Below, in pieces: positions 24,120 to 33,991 of a stretch of 64,000 nt of DNA; the stretch's first letter is position 1, and each line of letters opens with the position of its first letter. The DNA is from Clitoria ternatea (taxonomy: Eukaryota > Streptophyta > Magnoliopsida > Fabales > Fabaceae): contig CM075672.1 of NCBI GenBank assembly GCA_037962975.1, forward strand, positions 125,288,001 through 125,352,000. Reading direction: 5' to 3'. The notes beneath the pieces were generated by a model, which was not told the DNA's origin, made no database searches, and saw nothing but the letters and a program-made list of their open reading frames with translations. The position numbers were made by a program, and so were the translations under genes.

Positions 24120-24650
24120 TTAGCGACCGCGACATGCCGTTGCTAATCAGTGATCGAGTTAGCGACCACAACATGAAAGGGACCTGGAATACGAAAAATA
24201 GTGACCACATTAGCGACCAACACTATCCCGTCGCTATAATTAGTAAAGAACCGTCACTAATTCCGTCACAAACTCATACACCGTCGCTGATCCGGTCGCT
24301 ACAGTTATTTCCCTCCACTTTTTTGGTTTCCCTCCAACGTATTTATGGCGCCAACTGATAGCGATAGGGATATTATGGTCGCTATGTCTTCTAATGCATC
24401 AGCGACGCCCTCATACCATCGCTATAACCACAAGATAGCGACGAAAGTGTTGCGGCATCACTATGTTTTGGATACGTCAGCGACGGAGAGCTTCTGTCGC
24501 TAAGGTTCCTGGAGGGTTTTAAAATTTTGGAGTGGTTTTTAAATTAGGCGACGGGTATAGTCATCGCTAGTGTGGTATATTAGCGACACATGTCATTATC
24601 CGTCGCTATAAGCGACGGTGTTGTGCCATCGCTAAATAAAATAACATATT
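24120..24650. repeat. Subterminal repeats, left end of CACTA-1
   Basis: TAGCGAC, GCGACGG and their reverse complements (CGTCGCTA, GTCGCTA) occur more than a dozen times in both orientations. The same motifs fill the right end (39846-40395). In En/Spm-type elements such subterminal repeats bind the TNPA-type protein. Confidence 0.85.
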
Positions 24651-25002
24651 GATCATTTCCCGATTCTTTTTCGGTTTCTGTGTTGCCCAAAAATCCTTCT
24701 GTCTCTATTTCTCTCTTTCCCCCTATAGCTCTCCTTCATCAAACCTCATCAACCAAGTTTCCGGACCTCCGAGAAGCCTCCGACCCTCCAATGTAAGTCC
24801 CCCTATAGCTCTATGTTTTATTTTCTCACGGTCTCTCACTCTCTCACTGTCCCATGTCATTAGCATCCCCTACGACGCACGCGTACTCCGGCGACCTCCA
24901 CGGCAAGTCCCCTCCAACCTTCGACCTCAATCTGGTAAGTCCCCTAAGTTGTTGTCCTAAAATTTTTTTCCCTTCCTCTTTCAATGTGCCCCAAAACAAG
25001 CC

Positions 25003-26657
25003 ATGGCTAAGGGTCCTGGTCTCTACACTGACATCGGCAAGAAAGCTAGGGGAACTCTATCTATCTCTCTATGCTTATTCTGATGAATTTCTGATTTCTT
25101 TTTGGTGGGGGTTTGGGGATTTTCTTTGTCACTGTCAAAAATTGATGGTTTTTGATGAATCTTGTAATGGGTTTCTGTTTGATTGGTGTAGATCTGTTGT
25201 TCAAGGACTACCACAGTGACCAGAAGTTCACCATCACCACCTACTGACCCACTAGAGTTGTGAGTTTCTTTTATTAAAAAATAAATGATTTTTGGCCATC
25301 AATTTTTATGGCACAAACAGAATGCGTGGCATAGATGTTGGTTTTTCTATTGGGTTTGTTGTTGGATGTTTTATTTAGCTTTTGTTAATAATAGTAATGT
25401 TGGACAAATCAAGGAGCTAAGTGAAGGCAGCTTGATGATTTTGTTGGATTGTGTTATATTTATATTTATATATCTTGACTTAGAAGTCTGTGTGATGGAT
25501 TTTTTCTTCTTTTTATAAAAAAAACAATTTGGGTATGAATTATTACAACAATATGTTTTTGACCTCCTGGATCTTCATTTAAGTGTAAAATGTTGGCAGA
25601 GAACTTTTTAGTTGGATACTCTCTCAGCTGCATTTTGATTATAGACTGTTTTGAACAGAATATGATAAGAGATAAGTCAGATAAGCTTCTTCTGCTATTC
25701 ACAAATGTTAAAAAAAATATGTCTATATGTTCCTTTAGTTTCATGATATAAAAAAATATAGATGTATTGATTGAATTTATATAATCTAATAAAATATACT
25801 ACCAGCTAAAGTCTGAATGTAAATTTACATTTGAACTACTTTTAGAATTATATATTTATTTCCTTATGGGTATTATCCAACCTGTGCAAATTGGCACAAT
25901 ATAAAAAATCAAAACGGGGAGAATTTTATTTGAAATTGTATTAGACGTATTGAAAATCATAAGGTTACATTAATGTTAATTTTAAAATGAAAACTTCCCT
26001 ATTTTATTTATTATCCTGTACATAGCTGCACAGTTAGATAAACCTTTTCCCAATTTACTTCATTTCACACAAACACATGGAATCTGATTGTATGAATATC
26101 AGGCCTGTGTATGACAATAATGTCCAGGGTGACCACTTTTATATCAAAATAGAGCAGAGCATTATGACCTTGTTGATATATAAGGGTAATGCATGAAATT
26201 CATAAGATAACCCAATTAAAGCTAAATTGTCTTTGTCACTTAGAATCCTCTATCACCTTAAAAGTTTTAGTGTGGTTTTACTGTATTTTCAGTTATAATG
26301 TGTTCTGTATACTATTTATTGTGTTTAAGTGTTCTGTGTGAGAATTGTAGCATTACATATATGCAAAAGAAATTGCATAACCTGTGTCACATATCTTACT
26401 ATGTGGACACTTGGGTTGAAGTGAATGAATGCTGAATGTTAATGCAAAGTAGTATATCAGTTACAGTTACAAATATACTTTCTTTAGTATCACTTTAATC
26501 TTTGTGTGTGTAGCAATTTATGTCTCGTTTGTGTCTCGTGTAACAGGCGATAACATCATTAGGAACCAAGAAAGGTGAACTGTTCTTGGTTGATGTTAAC
26601 ACCCAGTTGAAGAACAAAAACATCACAACTGATATCAAAGTTGATACTGATTCTAAT
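25003..26657 (+). pseudogene. VDAC: Captured VDAC (mitochondrial porin) gene fragment, exons 1-3
   Basis: Three exons encode the N-terminal third of a plant voltage-dependent anion channel, the beta-barrel pore of the outer mitochondrial membrane. Exon 1 (25003-25051) starts MAKGPGLYTDIGKKAR. Exon 2 (25192-25259) reads DLLFKDYHSDQKFTITTY. Exon 3 (26547-26657) reads KKGELFLVDVNTQLKNKN and TTDIKVDTDSN. Splice phases fit (49 + 68 + 111 nt) and introns are retained, so a genomic segment was copied, not an mRNA. Exon 2 has a TGA stop after TTY. The donor of intron 1 is GA instead of GT, while the donors after exons 2 and 3 (GTGAGT, GTAAGT) are intact. No later VDAC exon is recognisable. It lies inside CACTA-1, about 0.9 kb from its left end. 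It is a non-functional transduplicated fragment. Confidence 0.88.
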
Positions 26658-28205
26658 GTAAGTTTAACATTCTTTTTGGATATTTTATTTTTTGTGTCTT
26701 TGCCATTTTAATTGAAACTTATGGCCCCTTGCTTCTAATTTGTAGACATACATGGATCACAGAATTTCCTAACCAACTTTTACAATTGATATTTCTTTTA
26801 CTATCCTTTGAAGGCAGGTTTCTAGAAGATTCAATTTGTTGTTTTTATCAAATTTTAGGATAGCTTGTAATCTTTTCTCTCCAACATTAATTGTTTCTTT
26901 GGAGAGAACTTTTCCAACATTTAATTGTTTTAAAATCACTCATTCCCAACTCTTTTTGATAACTTAAGTTGTTCTTGCTGTATATGTAAATGAATTTAAA
27001 TAAAAAAGGATGTACATCATGGGGAATTACGGTACAATCTAATTTTGTCAATACTAAGCTACAGGACGAGCAATTAACTATTTAAAGCAGAAAATCTTGA
27101 AATGAATTTGTATACTAATGAATGATCTATTGAAAAATATGGTAAATAAGTTCGAAGGTGTCTAGTTAAAGATTGAAAATGGGGGCTTGTGTTATATGTG
27201 TACTCAGGTTGAAAGGTGTTTCTACACATTCCCTCTTTTAATATATCTTTTTGTCTGCAAATGACCTTCATATTTATTTAGTTTCATATTTGGGTCATAG
27301 TTTCTGTGGCCCGGTGCTTGTGTGCATGTTTGACTTTGAGAATTCTTGCTTTATGAAAATATTAAATACACCGCTGCTTATGCATAATTCATATATAATC
27401 AATACACACTAGAATATGTTAGTGCTTATTAAAGGAATTTGATTTGTTTGCATCAAGCATCTTAATCCCTACTTTCTTTGCATAATATAGATATAGATGC
27501 CTTGTCATTGAGAAATTTAAGCCAAAATTTAAGCCAAAAACATAACAAACACAACACAATGAGGGATTCTGTGTCTTTGAATGAAGCCCAAACACCGTCC
27601 TCTGCCAATTAAATAAAGGGTAATACCTCAAAACCCTAATTTCACCTTTCTTTTCGGAGAGGTTTCTTTATTTGGTATATAAACCAATATGTGCTATTGA
27701 ACATCCTGTCATAGAATTCAAACATGTCTTCTTCATATATTTTAAAATTAGTTTCACAATTCACAATTCATATCAAATTTGTGTTTCTTGGTGTTTGAGG
27801 ATCGTAGGGGGAAAAGAACAGGGAAAGAATTAGAAGAAATGTTAATAATACATTCTATACGATTGGTTAGTTTTTAAAAAAATCAAATTACAAACCTTAT
27901 ATTAATCTTTAATTTGACTTTTTAAGAAACTAATTGATCTAGTATAATATGATATAATATACTAAAAAGAGTGTTTAAAAGAACATGTCCTTAGTAAATC
28001 TTTATAACTCATTTACAAGTTTAGTAGGTGATTAGTAGAGAAACCAAACAGGACATCAAGTCATAGCTGTTGGAAATATGGAAAACTTGAAAATGGTTAT
28101 CAAGAAATAGGATGATGAAGTTGTCTATTCTTCCATGTTAGTATTCTGCTCAGTGGATTTGTAGATTGACCTAGCTTGATTAGCATATCTCTACCCTATA
28201 AAATA
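26658..28205. other. CACTA-1 interior without recognisable gene
   Basis: This AT-rich sequence lies between the VDAC and GEM-like fragments. It may include VDAC intron 3 and the flank of the captured GEM-like gene. I see no convincing exon, structural RNA or repeat here. Small ORFs at 27074-27271 and 27419-27631 (minus strand) show no family signature. Confidence 0.5.
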
Positions 28206-28903
28206 CTATGCTAGAGCCAAGAATAGTTCATTTTTCAGGCCTAGCTTGATTAGGATATTCTCTCTTGGAAAACTCCCAAACATCTGTTGAAATAGTTTAT
28301 CAGGCCATCCATTAAAAATTCTCTTTGTTCCTTTGATAAGTGTAGTCACTGCAGCATTAGCTAGATTAGAACCAGTTCTCACTGCACACGTCAAATAGAT
28401 TTCCAAGACAATTAAGTCCGAAGGTTAAACACTCACACAATCCTTCATCATAAGTCAATACCTAAGACCTGTTTTGGATTATTCTCTAGCTTATGTGTAA
28501 CTTTCTAACATTAAAGAAAGCTCTTACAAGTTTATAAATGCCTATGAAAACAGAGGACAGAAAAAAAAACCAGAGAAGAAAACTCACGGTGATTCCATAT
28601 ATTGCCAACCAAGTTCTCAGCCTGTGCAGTTGCTTCTCCCACCACCTTGCTATAGTATTTTAGTGCACCATATGCTGTATCCATTGGACTAGAACCTGAA
28701 AACATGGCAGAAACAGCATAAGGGTAGATCACTGGAACACAATCTCTAGTAGATCACTCACGATTGGCTGCTGCTGAGGAAGGAAGAACGGGTGAAATGT
28801 AAACATAAGGGTTGTTGCTATTGTTGGTAGCTGCACTAGCAGTAACAGTGATCTCTTTGTGGAGTTCATTCCTTTGTTTAGTGAACCAAGAGGGAGCTTG
28901 ACA
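28206..28903 (-). pseudogene. Captured GEM-like (GRAM-domain) gene fragment, three exons
   Basis: On the minus strand three exons join in phase: A (28762-28903: NPYVYISPVLPSS near its end), B (28588-28695: SSPMDTAYGALKYYSKVVGE, then AENLVGNIWNH) and C (28381 down to about 28206: TGSNLANAAVTTLIKGTKRI, then LFQQMFGSFPREN). This is the order of plant GEM-like/ABA-responsive proteins, in which a Pro/Ser-rich N-terminus is followed by a helical GEATxxAENLxGNxWxHLxTG segment and then the GRAM domain. The fragment stops at the start of the GRAM domain. Donors (GTGAGT) and acceptors (CAG) of both introns are intact and I see no stop within the joined exons. The gene's true start and the GRAM core are missing. 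The fragment sits in CACTA-1 opposite to the transposase genes. Calling it captured is an inference from its position inside the element. Confidence 0.82.
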
Positions 28904-29402
28904 CTAGTGGATAGAAAGTAGGATAGGGGAAAGAAGAGAAAGATAAAAGAATGACACTAAAAAAGAAAGATAAATGTGAAAGGAATGTAGAATAAAAGCA
29001 ACTGAAGACCTTAAAATACAGGTTGGATAGTTAGAAACCTATATAGGGCCAATATGTTCATGTGATTGTGAATGCAATGCAAAATCACAATACCTTTGAA
29101 TATAAATTAAAGAGTGACATAAGTTACTCATTGTGCACCACTTCATTCCTTAACATTGATCATAATGTATCAATTTAATAGCATCTATAAGGTAAACTTG
29201 TATCCTCAATTTGTTGTCCCGCCCATTTTGATGATGAACTTAATTTATAATTTACTTTACATGTCTCTCTTTGTTTAGTTTCCTTGCTACTTGTAACTGT
29301 CCAACCACTTATTGGTTTGTCATGCAGACTAGCACACGTTACGCATGGTCTCTGATCGTTTGTCGACAGCTTCACATTCATCCCTAACTTTTTTCCCCAG
29401 GT
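28904..29402. other. CACTA-1 interior, no gene seen
   Basis: This lies between the GEM-like fragment and the nested solo LTR. It contains a purine-rich stretch near 28910-28990 that could be upstream sequence of the captured gene. The short ORF at 29175-29381 (minus) has no recognisable features. Confidence 0.4.
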
Positions 29403-29407
29403 AATCC
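29403..29407. other. Target-site duplication AATCC, left copy
   Basis: AATCC directly precedes the TGTAACATCC end of solo LTR H and recurs at 32943-32947 directly after its TGTTACA end. Confidence 0.9.
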
Positions 29408-30452
29408 TGTAACATCCTGATTTAATAATTAATTACCGAATGAAAATAAATCATTGAAATAATAATTGCAAGGTGGGAAAATTATTTATTAATTATAATT
29501 AACTTAATTAACTCAACTTAAGAAATAATGACTGGTTAAGAGTGGTTAATTAATAATTGCTGGCTGATTGTGATTGGTGTACTGCTTTACGCTTTCCCAC
29601 CCCACTCTTCCCTTCTCTCTCTCCGTGCATGCATATATGGGTACACTATCACTCATTCTTCCCCTTCAGACTTCTCTTCCTTCTGTTTTCTCTCCTGTCT
29701 TCTTCGCTCTTCACTCCCCTTCTCTTCTTCTTTCTTCTCTGCTCGTTGTTTCCGTGAGTCCGCAATAATGGTGGCTGAGGATCGGATCCTCCTTCCTTAC
29801 TCGACGAGCCAGTGAGGGTGAGGATGTGCATTCCCTCTGCATGCAACCTGTCTCCTTCCTTGTTCCTTCATTCCTTCGTCGGCTTCCCTCCTTCTTCCTC
29901 TCCTTGCTCGAAGCTGCCAAGTCTCAGTGGAGATCTACGCTTCGAGGAGCTTCAAGGTGGTTGGAGTGTTCACAGCGTTGTGATGGAGCCATTCCAGGGA
30001 GCGAGCCGAGAGCTGGGTGTCTTGGGCCTCCCCTGCTCTTGCATGCAGATGTGCTAAGAGTGACTCAGTGTTCCTCTGGAACTGAGCGTCGTGTTGACCG
30101 ACTGAAAGCTTCAGTCCTGGTAGGGGGTATCTTCTATCTTAAATGCATGGGTTATGAACGGGTTATGGGTGTCAATGGTTTGCTGACTTTATATCCGATT
30201 CTATGTCTGCTTGCATGGTGAGTATATGATACCGAATGCATGGTGACTTGGTGTGGAGTAATGCATGTTTGATTTCGTATGTGAAATGCATGTTAATAGC
30301 CTTGAGAATATTTCATGATTATATGAAATGAATATGTTGTAGTGCAGTTGATGATTATTGTGTGGTTTATGGGATGTACAAGTTACTATAAGCTTGAAAT
30401 GCTGACTGCATGTGTGAGGATGTGAAATTAGTAAATCTGACAGTGTCCAATA

Positions 30453-30668
30453 CCGACTGCATGAGATGCATGTGTTGTTGAGTTTTGGTGATGTGCTATA
30501 CCGATTGTATGAGATGCATGTACTGTTGAGTTTTGGTGATGTGCTATACCGATTGCATGAGATGCATGTACTGTTGGGTTTTGGTGATGTGCTATACCGA
30601 TTGCATGAGATGCATGTGTTGTTGAGTTCTGTTAATGCCTGGCACCGATTGCATGAGATGCATGTATG
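30453..30668 (+). repeat. 48-bp tandem array in solo LTR H
   Basis: Units begin CCGA(C/T)TG(C/T)ATGAGATGCATG at 30453, 30501, 30549, 30597 and 30645, exactly 48 bp apart (four full units and a partial fifth). I did not see an equivalent array in solo LTR G. Confidence 0.95.
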
Positions 30669-31006
30669 GCTGTGTATATGAACTCTGTGTTGTGTGATGA
30701 ATCCGCGTGTGGCGCATGGGATGCGTTTGTACTGGGAGCACATAGTGTGGGACACTACCATCGGTTATTAAAGCGTGGGACGCTATGAAATCCTTAAGTG
30801 GGACTCAAGGTAGCCCTTAAGTGGGACTCGGGCTGCCTGTGAACACCTCCGTTGGCGCTGAGAGCGTTGGTGTCACCTATGGGCAAACGGTTGGGTACCT
30901 GTAAAACGGCCAAGCAGCTGGGAGCTGATTTGATAGCTGAGAGCTATGTATAAAAAGGCTGAGAGCCTACGTTGCAACGTCTAAACCGATACACATGAAT
31001 ACGGAA

Positions 31007-31370
31007 CCGAGTGAAATACTATGTGCCTATTAACTGTTGATATTGTTTGGAATTGGTTATGCATGCAAAGGTGTTAATGAGATGATGAATGTTTATAACC
31101 GAGTGAAATACTCTGTGTGTATTAACTGATTGATATTGTTTAGAATTGATTATGCATGTGATGATGTTAATGAAAGGATGAATGTGTATAACCGAGTGAA
31201 TACTCTGTGTATATGTATTGCTGATGCTGACTAGAATTTGATTATGCGTGTGATGATGTTAAGGAGATGATGAATGGATATAACCGAGAGAGTATTCTGT
31301 GTGTATACGCAGTTGATGCTGATTGAAGTTTGCTCCATGAATATGTGTTGATGTTATTGAAATGTTATGC
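31007..31370 (+). repeat. About 92-bp tandem array in solo LTR H
   Basis: Units begin CCGAG(T/A)GA at 31007, 31099, 31192 and 31284, spaced 92, 93 and 92 bp. Each contains a GATGATGAATG-type block before the next unit. They are diverged copies inside the same LTR. Confidence 0.85.
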
Positions 31371-32942
31371 GTATATCGCCGATTGAGAACTGTTAGATTC
31401 TGATCAGAAAATGTTGAATATGTGCGTTCTGATTCGTTGGTATTATCATGTTGCTGATTGTTGTTATATTAATGTTATTGGCTGTATATGTGCACCTGGC
31501 CGAGTGGTGACTGATGAATTCCGATCGGTAAGAGCCTGATGTGTGTCCAGGTTGATTGGTATTGCTTTGACTTTAATCGTTGCCATGTATGATTGAGTGT
31601 ATATAAATACTGCTGTATAATTGTGGGACAATCCGAGTCAGTATCTATCATTTAATATCTAAGATGCTCACCCCTACACCATTTTTTCAGTGTGTGCAGG
31701 TCGTGCTCGGAAATGATGATAGGGTCTCAAGTCCGAGTGTAGTGCACTCCGACTGTTGAGTACTTGTATTGCATTATTATGTTCTGTCCGTGTAGCCTTG
31801 GTCGGCTCTCATGTAAAATGACGATTAAATATATTCATTTATAAAGATAGAATAGTCATGGTGTCACTTGTATGGTATCGTAAGTATTGGTAAATGCATA
31901 ATATCAAGATAATGAGTATTCCGAGTATATGGTTACATGTTTATGGGTCGGTAGATTGGAATTGTGGGTATATCTATGTTTCTGGGAATATATATTCGTA
32001 CATATGTACTCTATGTTGATTTGATGCGTCTTCCGACTGGAATGTGTTGTTAAATGATTCGAAGGTTGTTGATGAATGAATTGTGCTGAGTTGATGATTC
32101 TGAGCGAGACTATAGTATTTGGGTATTTCCGAATGAATACGCTGAGTGATCCCGAGTGAAAAATATAGGTAAACCCGAGTGAGGTAGAGTTCGTATTTCT
32201 GAGTGAAAACCTTGAGGGATCCTCTTCTGAGAGAGGAGTTAGTGTGGTGGTTTAAAATGGAATGGGTTCTGAGTGTAATATGTTTATAATCCGAGTGAAT
32301 GATGTAAAATCCGAGTGAGTGAGGATCTATAGACCGAGTGGTTTATACTTGTGACCTATATGAATGAAATGAGGAGTTGTGAGGACCCCCGAGTGAAGTA
32401 CGAGCGTGATGATTTACCGGGTGAACCTATGTCCCAAATCCGAGTGAGAAATTACCTTGTACCTGTGTTCGCCCCAGTCAATTAGACTTAGCTCCAGCGA
32501 GTGTGTGTTTAGGAAGGCTTTCGTGTTGGCATCGCTTAAGCGAATCGTGCCTCGCCCGAGCGACCAGAGCTGTTTCGCCCAAGCGTATGGGATCGCGCTG
32601 AAGCGAGTGGATGCTGGTGTTGGGCTTCGCTTGAGTATCTCCTTCTTCCGCTGTTGCATTGTCATATCTCGCTCAGGCGGTGTTGGACCTCGCATGAGCG
32701 AGTGGGCGCTGTTCGTGGGATTTGCCCAGGCGCTGATGTATTTTGCTAAACTGATTGGACCGGTTTAAGCTGTTGTGCTCCGCTGATTACCGATAGCCTT
32801 GTTCCTTCCGCTGATTGCTATACGTATGAATATTCTTTTATCTCCCTTGCCTTCCTCTTCTTTCTATGCCGACTGTCCAGTGGCTGTTTTTGTGGAAAAA
32901 AATTTCCCTGTTTTTAGGTTTATTACTTATTAAGGTGTTACA

Positions 32943-32947
32943 AATCC
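32943..32947. other. Target-site duplication AATCC, right copy
   Basis: This perfectly matches 29403-29407 and confirms the borders of solo LTR H. Confidence 0.9.
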
Positions 32948-32987
32948 CCTATCACTGACTTTCTCATTATGTGTATGCATGTCAATT

Positions 32988-33287
32988 GTTGTTTGTTAGT
33001 GGAGAGCAGAGCTCATTAGGTAATGGTTTTATGTGCTGATAACATGATTTTTTATGCATGTGTAATGTTGTTTGTTAGTGGAGAGCAGAGCTTATTAGGA
33101 ATTGGTTTTATATGCTGATAACATGATTTTTTATGCATGTGTAATGTTGTTTGTTAGTGGAGAACAGAGCTCATTAGGAATTGGTTGTGTGTGCTGATAA
33201 CATGATTTTTTATGCATGTGTAATGTTGTTTGTTAGTGGAGAGCAGAGCTCATTAGGCATTGGTTTTGTGTGCTGATAACATGATTT
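32988..33287 (+). repeat. 79-bp tandem array upstream of TNP2 in CACTA-1
   Basis: Four units start GTTGTTTGTTAGTGGAGA at 32988, 33067, 33146 and 33225, exactly 79 bp apart; the last is slightly short. Differences between units are few, so the array is young or homogenised. It lies 40 bp after the right border of solo LTR H and about 700 bp upstream of the transposase gene, where promoter elements might be expected. Confidence 0.95.
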
Positions 33288-33339
33288 GTGACTTAATACC
33301 TCTCAATATCATATACAATACGTAGCATATATATTTATC

Positions 33340-33440
33340 TATACTGGGAAGTTTTCTGTATGTAACAGGCCGTTTCTAAATTTGGGAAATGTCTAGTTTA
33401 CAGGGGAGACTCTGCCAAAATTTTGGCAGGCTACCTTTCT
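33340..33440 (+). repeat. Dispersed direct repeat, copy 1 (also 38165-38265)
   Basis: About 100 bp starting ATACTGGGAA, with TGTAACAGG, GGGAAATGT and a GGGGAGACT block, recurs at 38165-38265 in the same orientation. This copy contains a perfect 16-bp palindrome, TGCCAAAATTTTGGCA (33413-33428). The second copy instead has an inverted pair GGGAGACT/AGTCTCCC (38230-38261). Confidence 0.75.
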
Positions 33441-33581
33441 TAGGGAACTTAAAAAATGAAACTCAACTTTAATAATGTAGGGTTTAGTCGTGTGTGTACC
33501 CATTAGATTCCCGTTCAAGTTTCAAAACAACCGGCTGATGTACCGTGTTGTGTTGGATCTTGAATTGTCCCAGTTGGACAG

Positions 33582-33852
33582 TTTGGTATGAATTTGTAAC
33601 CAGTAGGGTGTAACCCATCAATGTTGTATGTGGTCTATCTTGACACGTTGAATGTTCATTTGAAATTTCGGTTATGGTGTTTCGTATTGTCCCCAGGGTG
33701 CATGACTGCGTGCGGTGTTTTATACCGTACGTATCTCTGTGTACTCGGGGACCAATGCGAAATGCTACCAAAATTTCAAATGAACATCAACGACACAAGA
33801 TAGACCACATACAATATCGATGGGTTACAGATGGTTGCATATTCATCCCGAA
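33582..33852. repeat. Long fold-back upstream of TNP2 in CACTA-1
   Basis: The left arm at about 33582-33671 (GTATGTGGTCTATCTTG in the middle, GTTCATTTGAAATTT at its inner end) is the reverse complement of the right arm at about 33768-33852 (AAATTTCAAATGAAC ... CAAGATAGACCACATAC). There are a few mismatches and small gaps, and the loop is about 96 nt. A hairpin of the same layout is found at 43772-44039 in CACTA-2. It could form a long RNA or DNA stem; a role is not shown. Confidence 0.85.
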
Positions 33853-33991
33853 TAGGATAGGGCCCCACCAATTTTCAACATCAAAGAGATAGAGTGATTC
33901 AGAACCGATAGTCAAATAAAATTTTAAAAATGTAAAGTAACAGAAATCGTGCTTGTTAGATATTGTAAATAGAGGTACCGGCAAATCGGCG

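Larger units (their letters stand above)
29408..32942 (+). mobile_element. Solo LTR H, 3.5 kb, nested in CACTA-1
   Basis: It starts TGTAACATCCTGATT and ends AAGGTGTTACA with perfect AATCC flanks. It is the same family as solo LTR G (6228-9362, opposite strand), sharing the CACCCCTACACCATTTTTTC block (31670-31689), the CCGAGTGA repeats (32140-32450) and the GCTxGAGCGA-type block near the end (32500-32720). It has two internal tandem arrays (48-bp units at 30453-30668, 92-bp units at 31007-31370). A pyrimidine-rich leader occupies 29580-29760. There is no gag or pol. The long minus-strand ORF at 30201-30761 is a by-product of the 48-bp array, whose period is divisible by three. Confidence 0.88.

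Noticed and set aside
24649..24960. 103-codon ORF upstream of the VDAC fragment
   Set aside because: Pyrimidine-rich, low-complexity sequence that more likely is a leader of the captured gene or of the transposon; no domain.
28898..28912. CACTAGTGG, resembling the CACTA-2 terminus
   Set aside because: No subterminal repeats nearby and no partner end or triplet duplication; chance match inside CACTA-1.
30201..30761. 186-codon minus-strand ORF with repeated Cys/Ser/Tyr motifs
   Set aside because: It lies entirely within solo LTR H and its repeats are the 48-bp tandem array read on the opposite strand; 48 is a multiple of three, so the frame stays open by construction.
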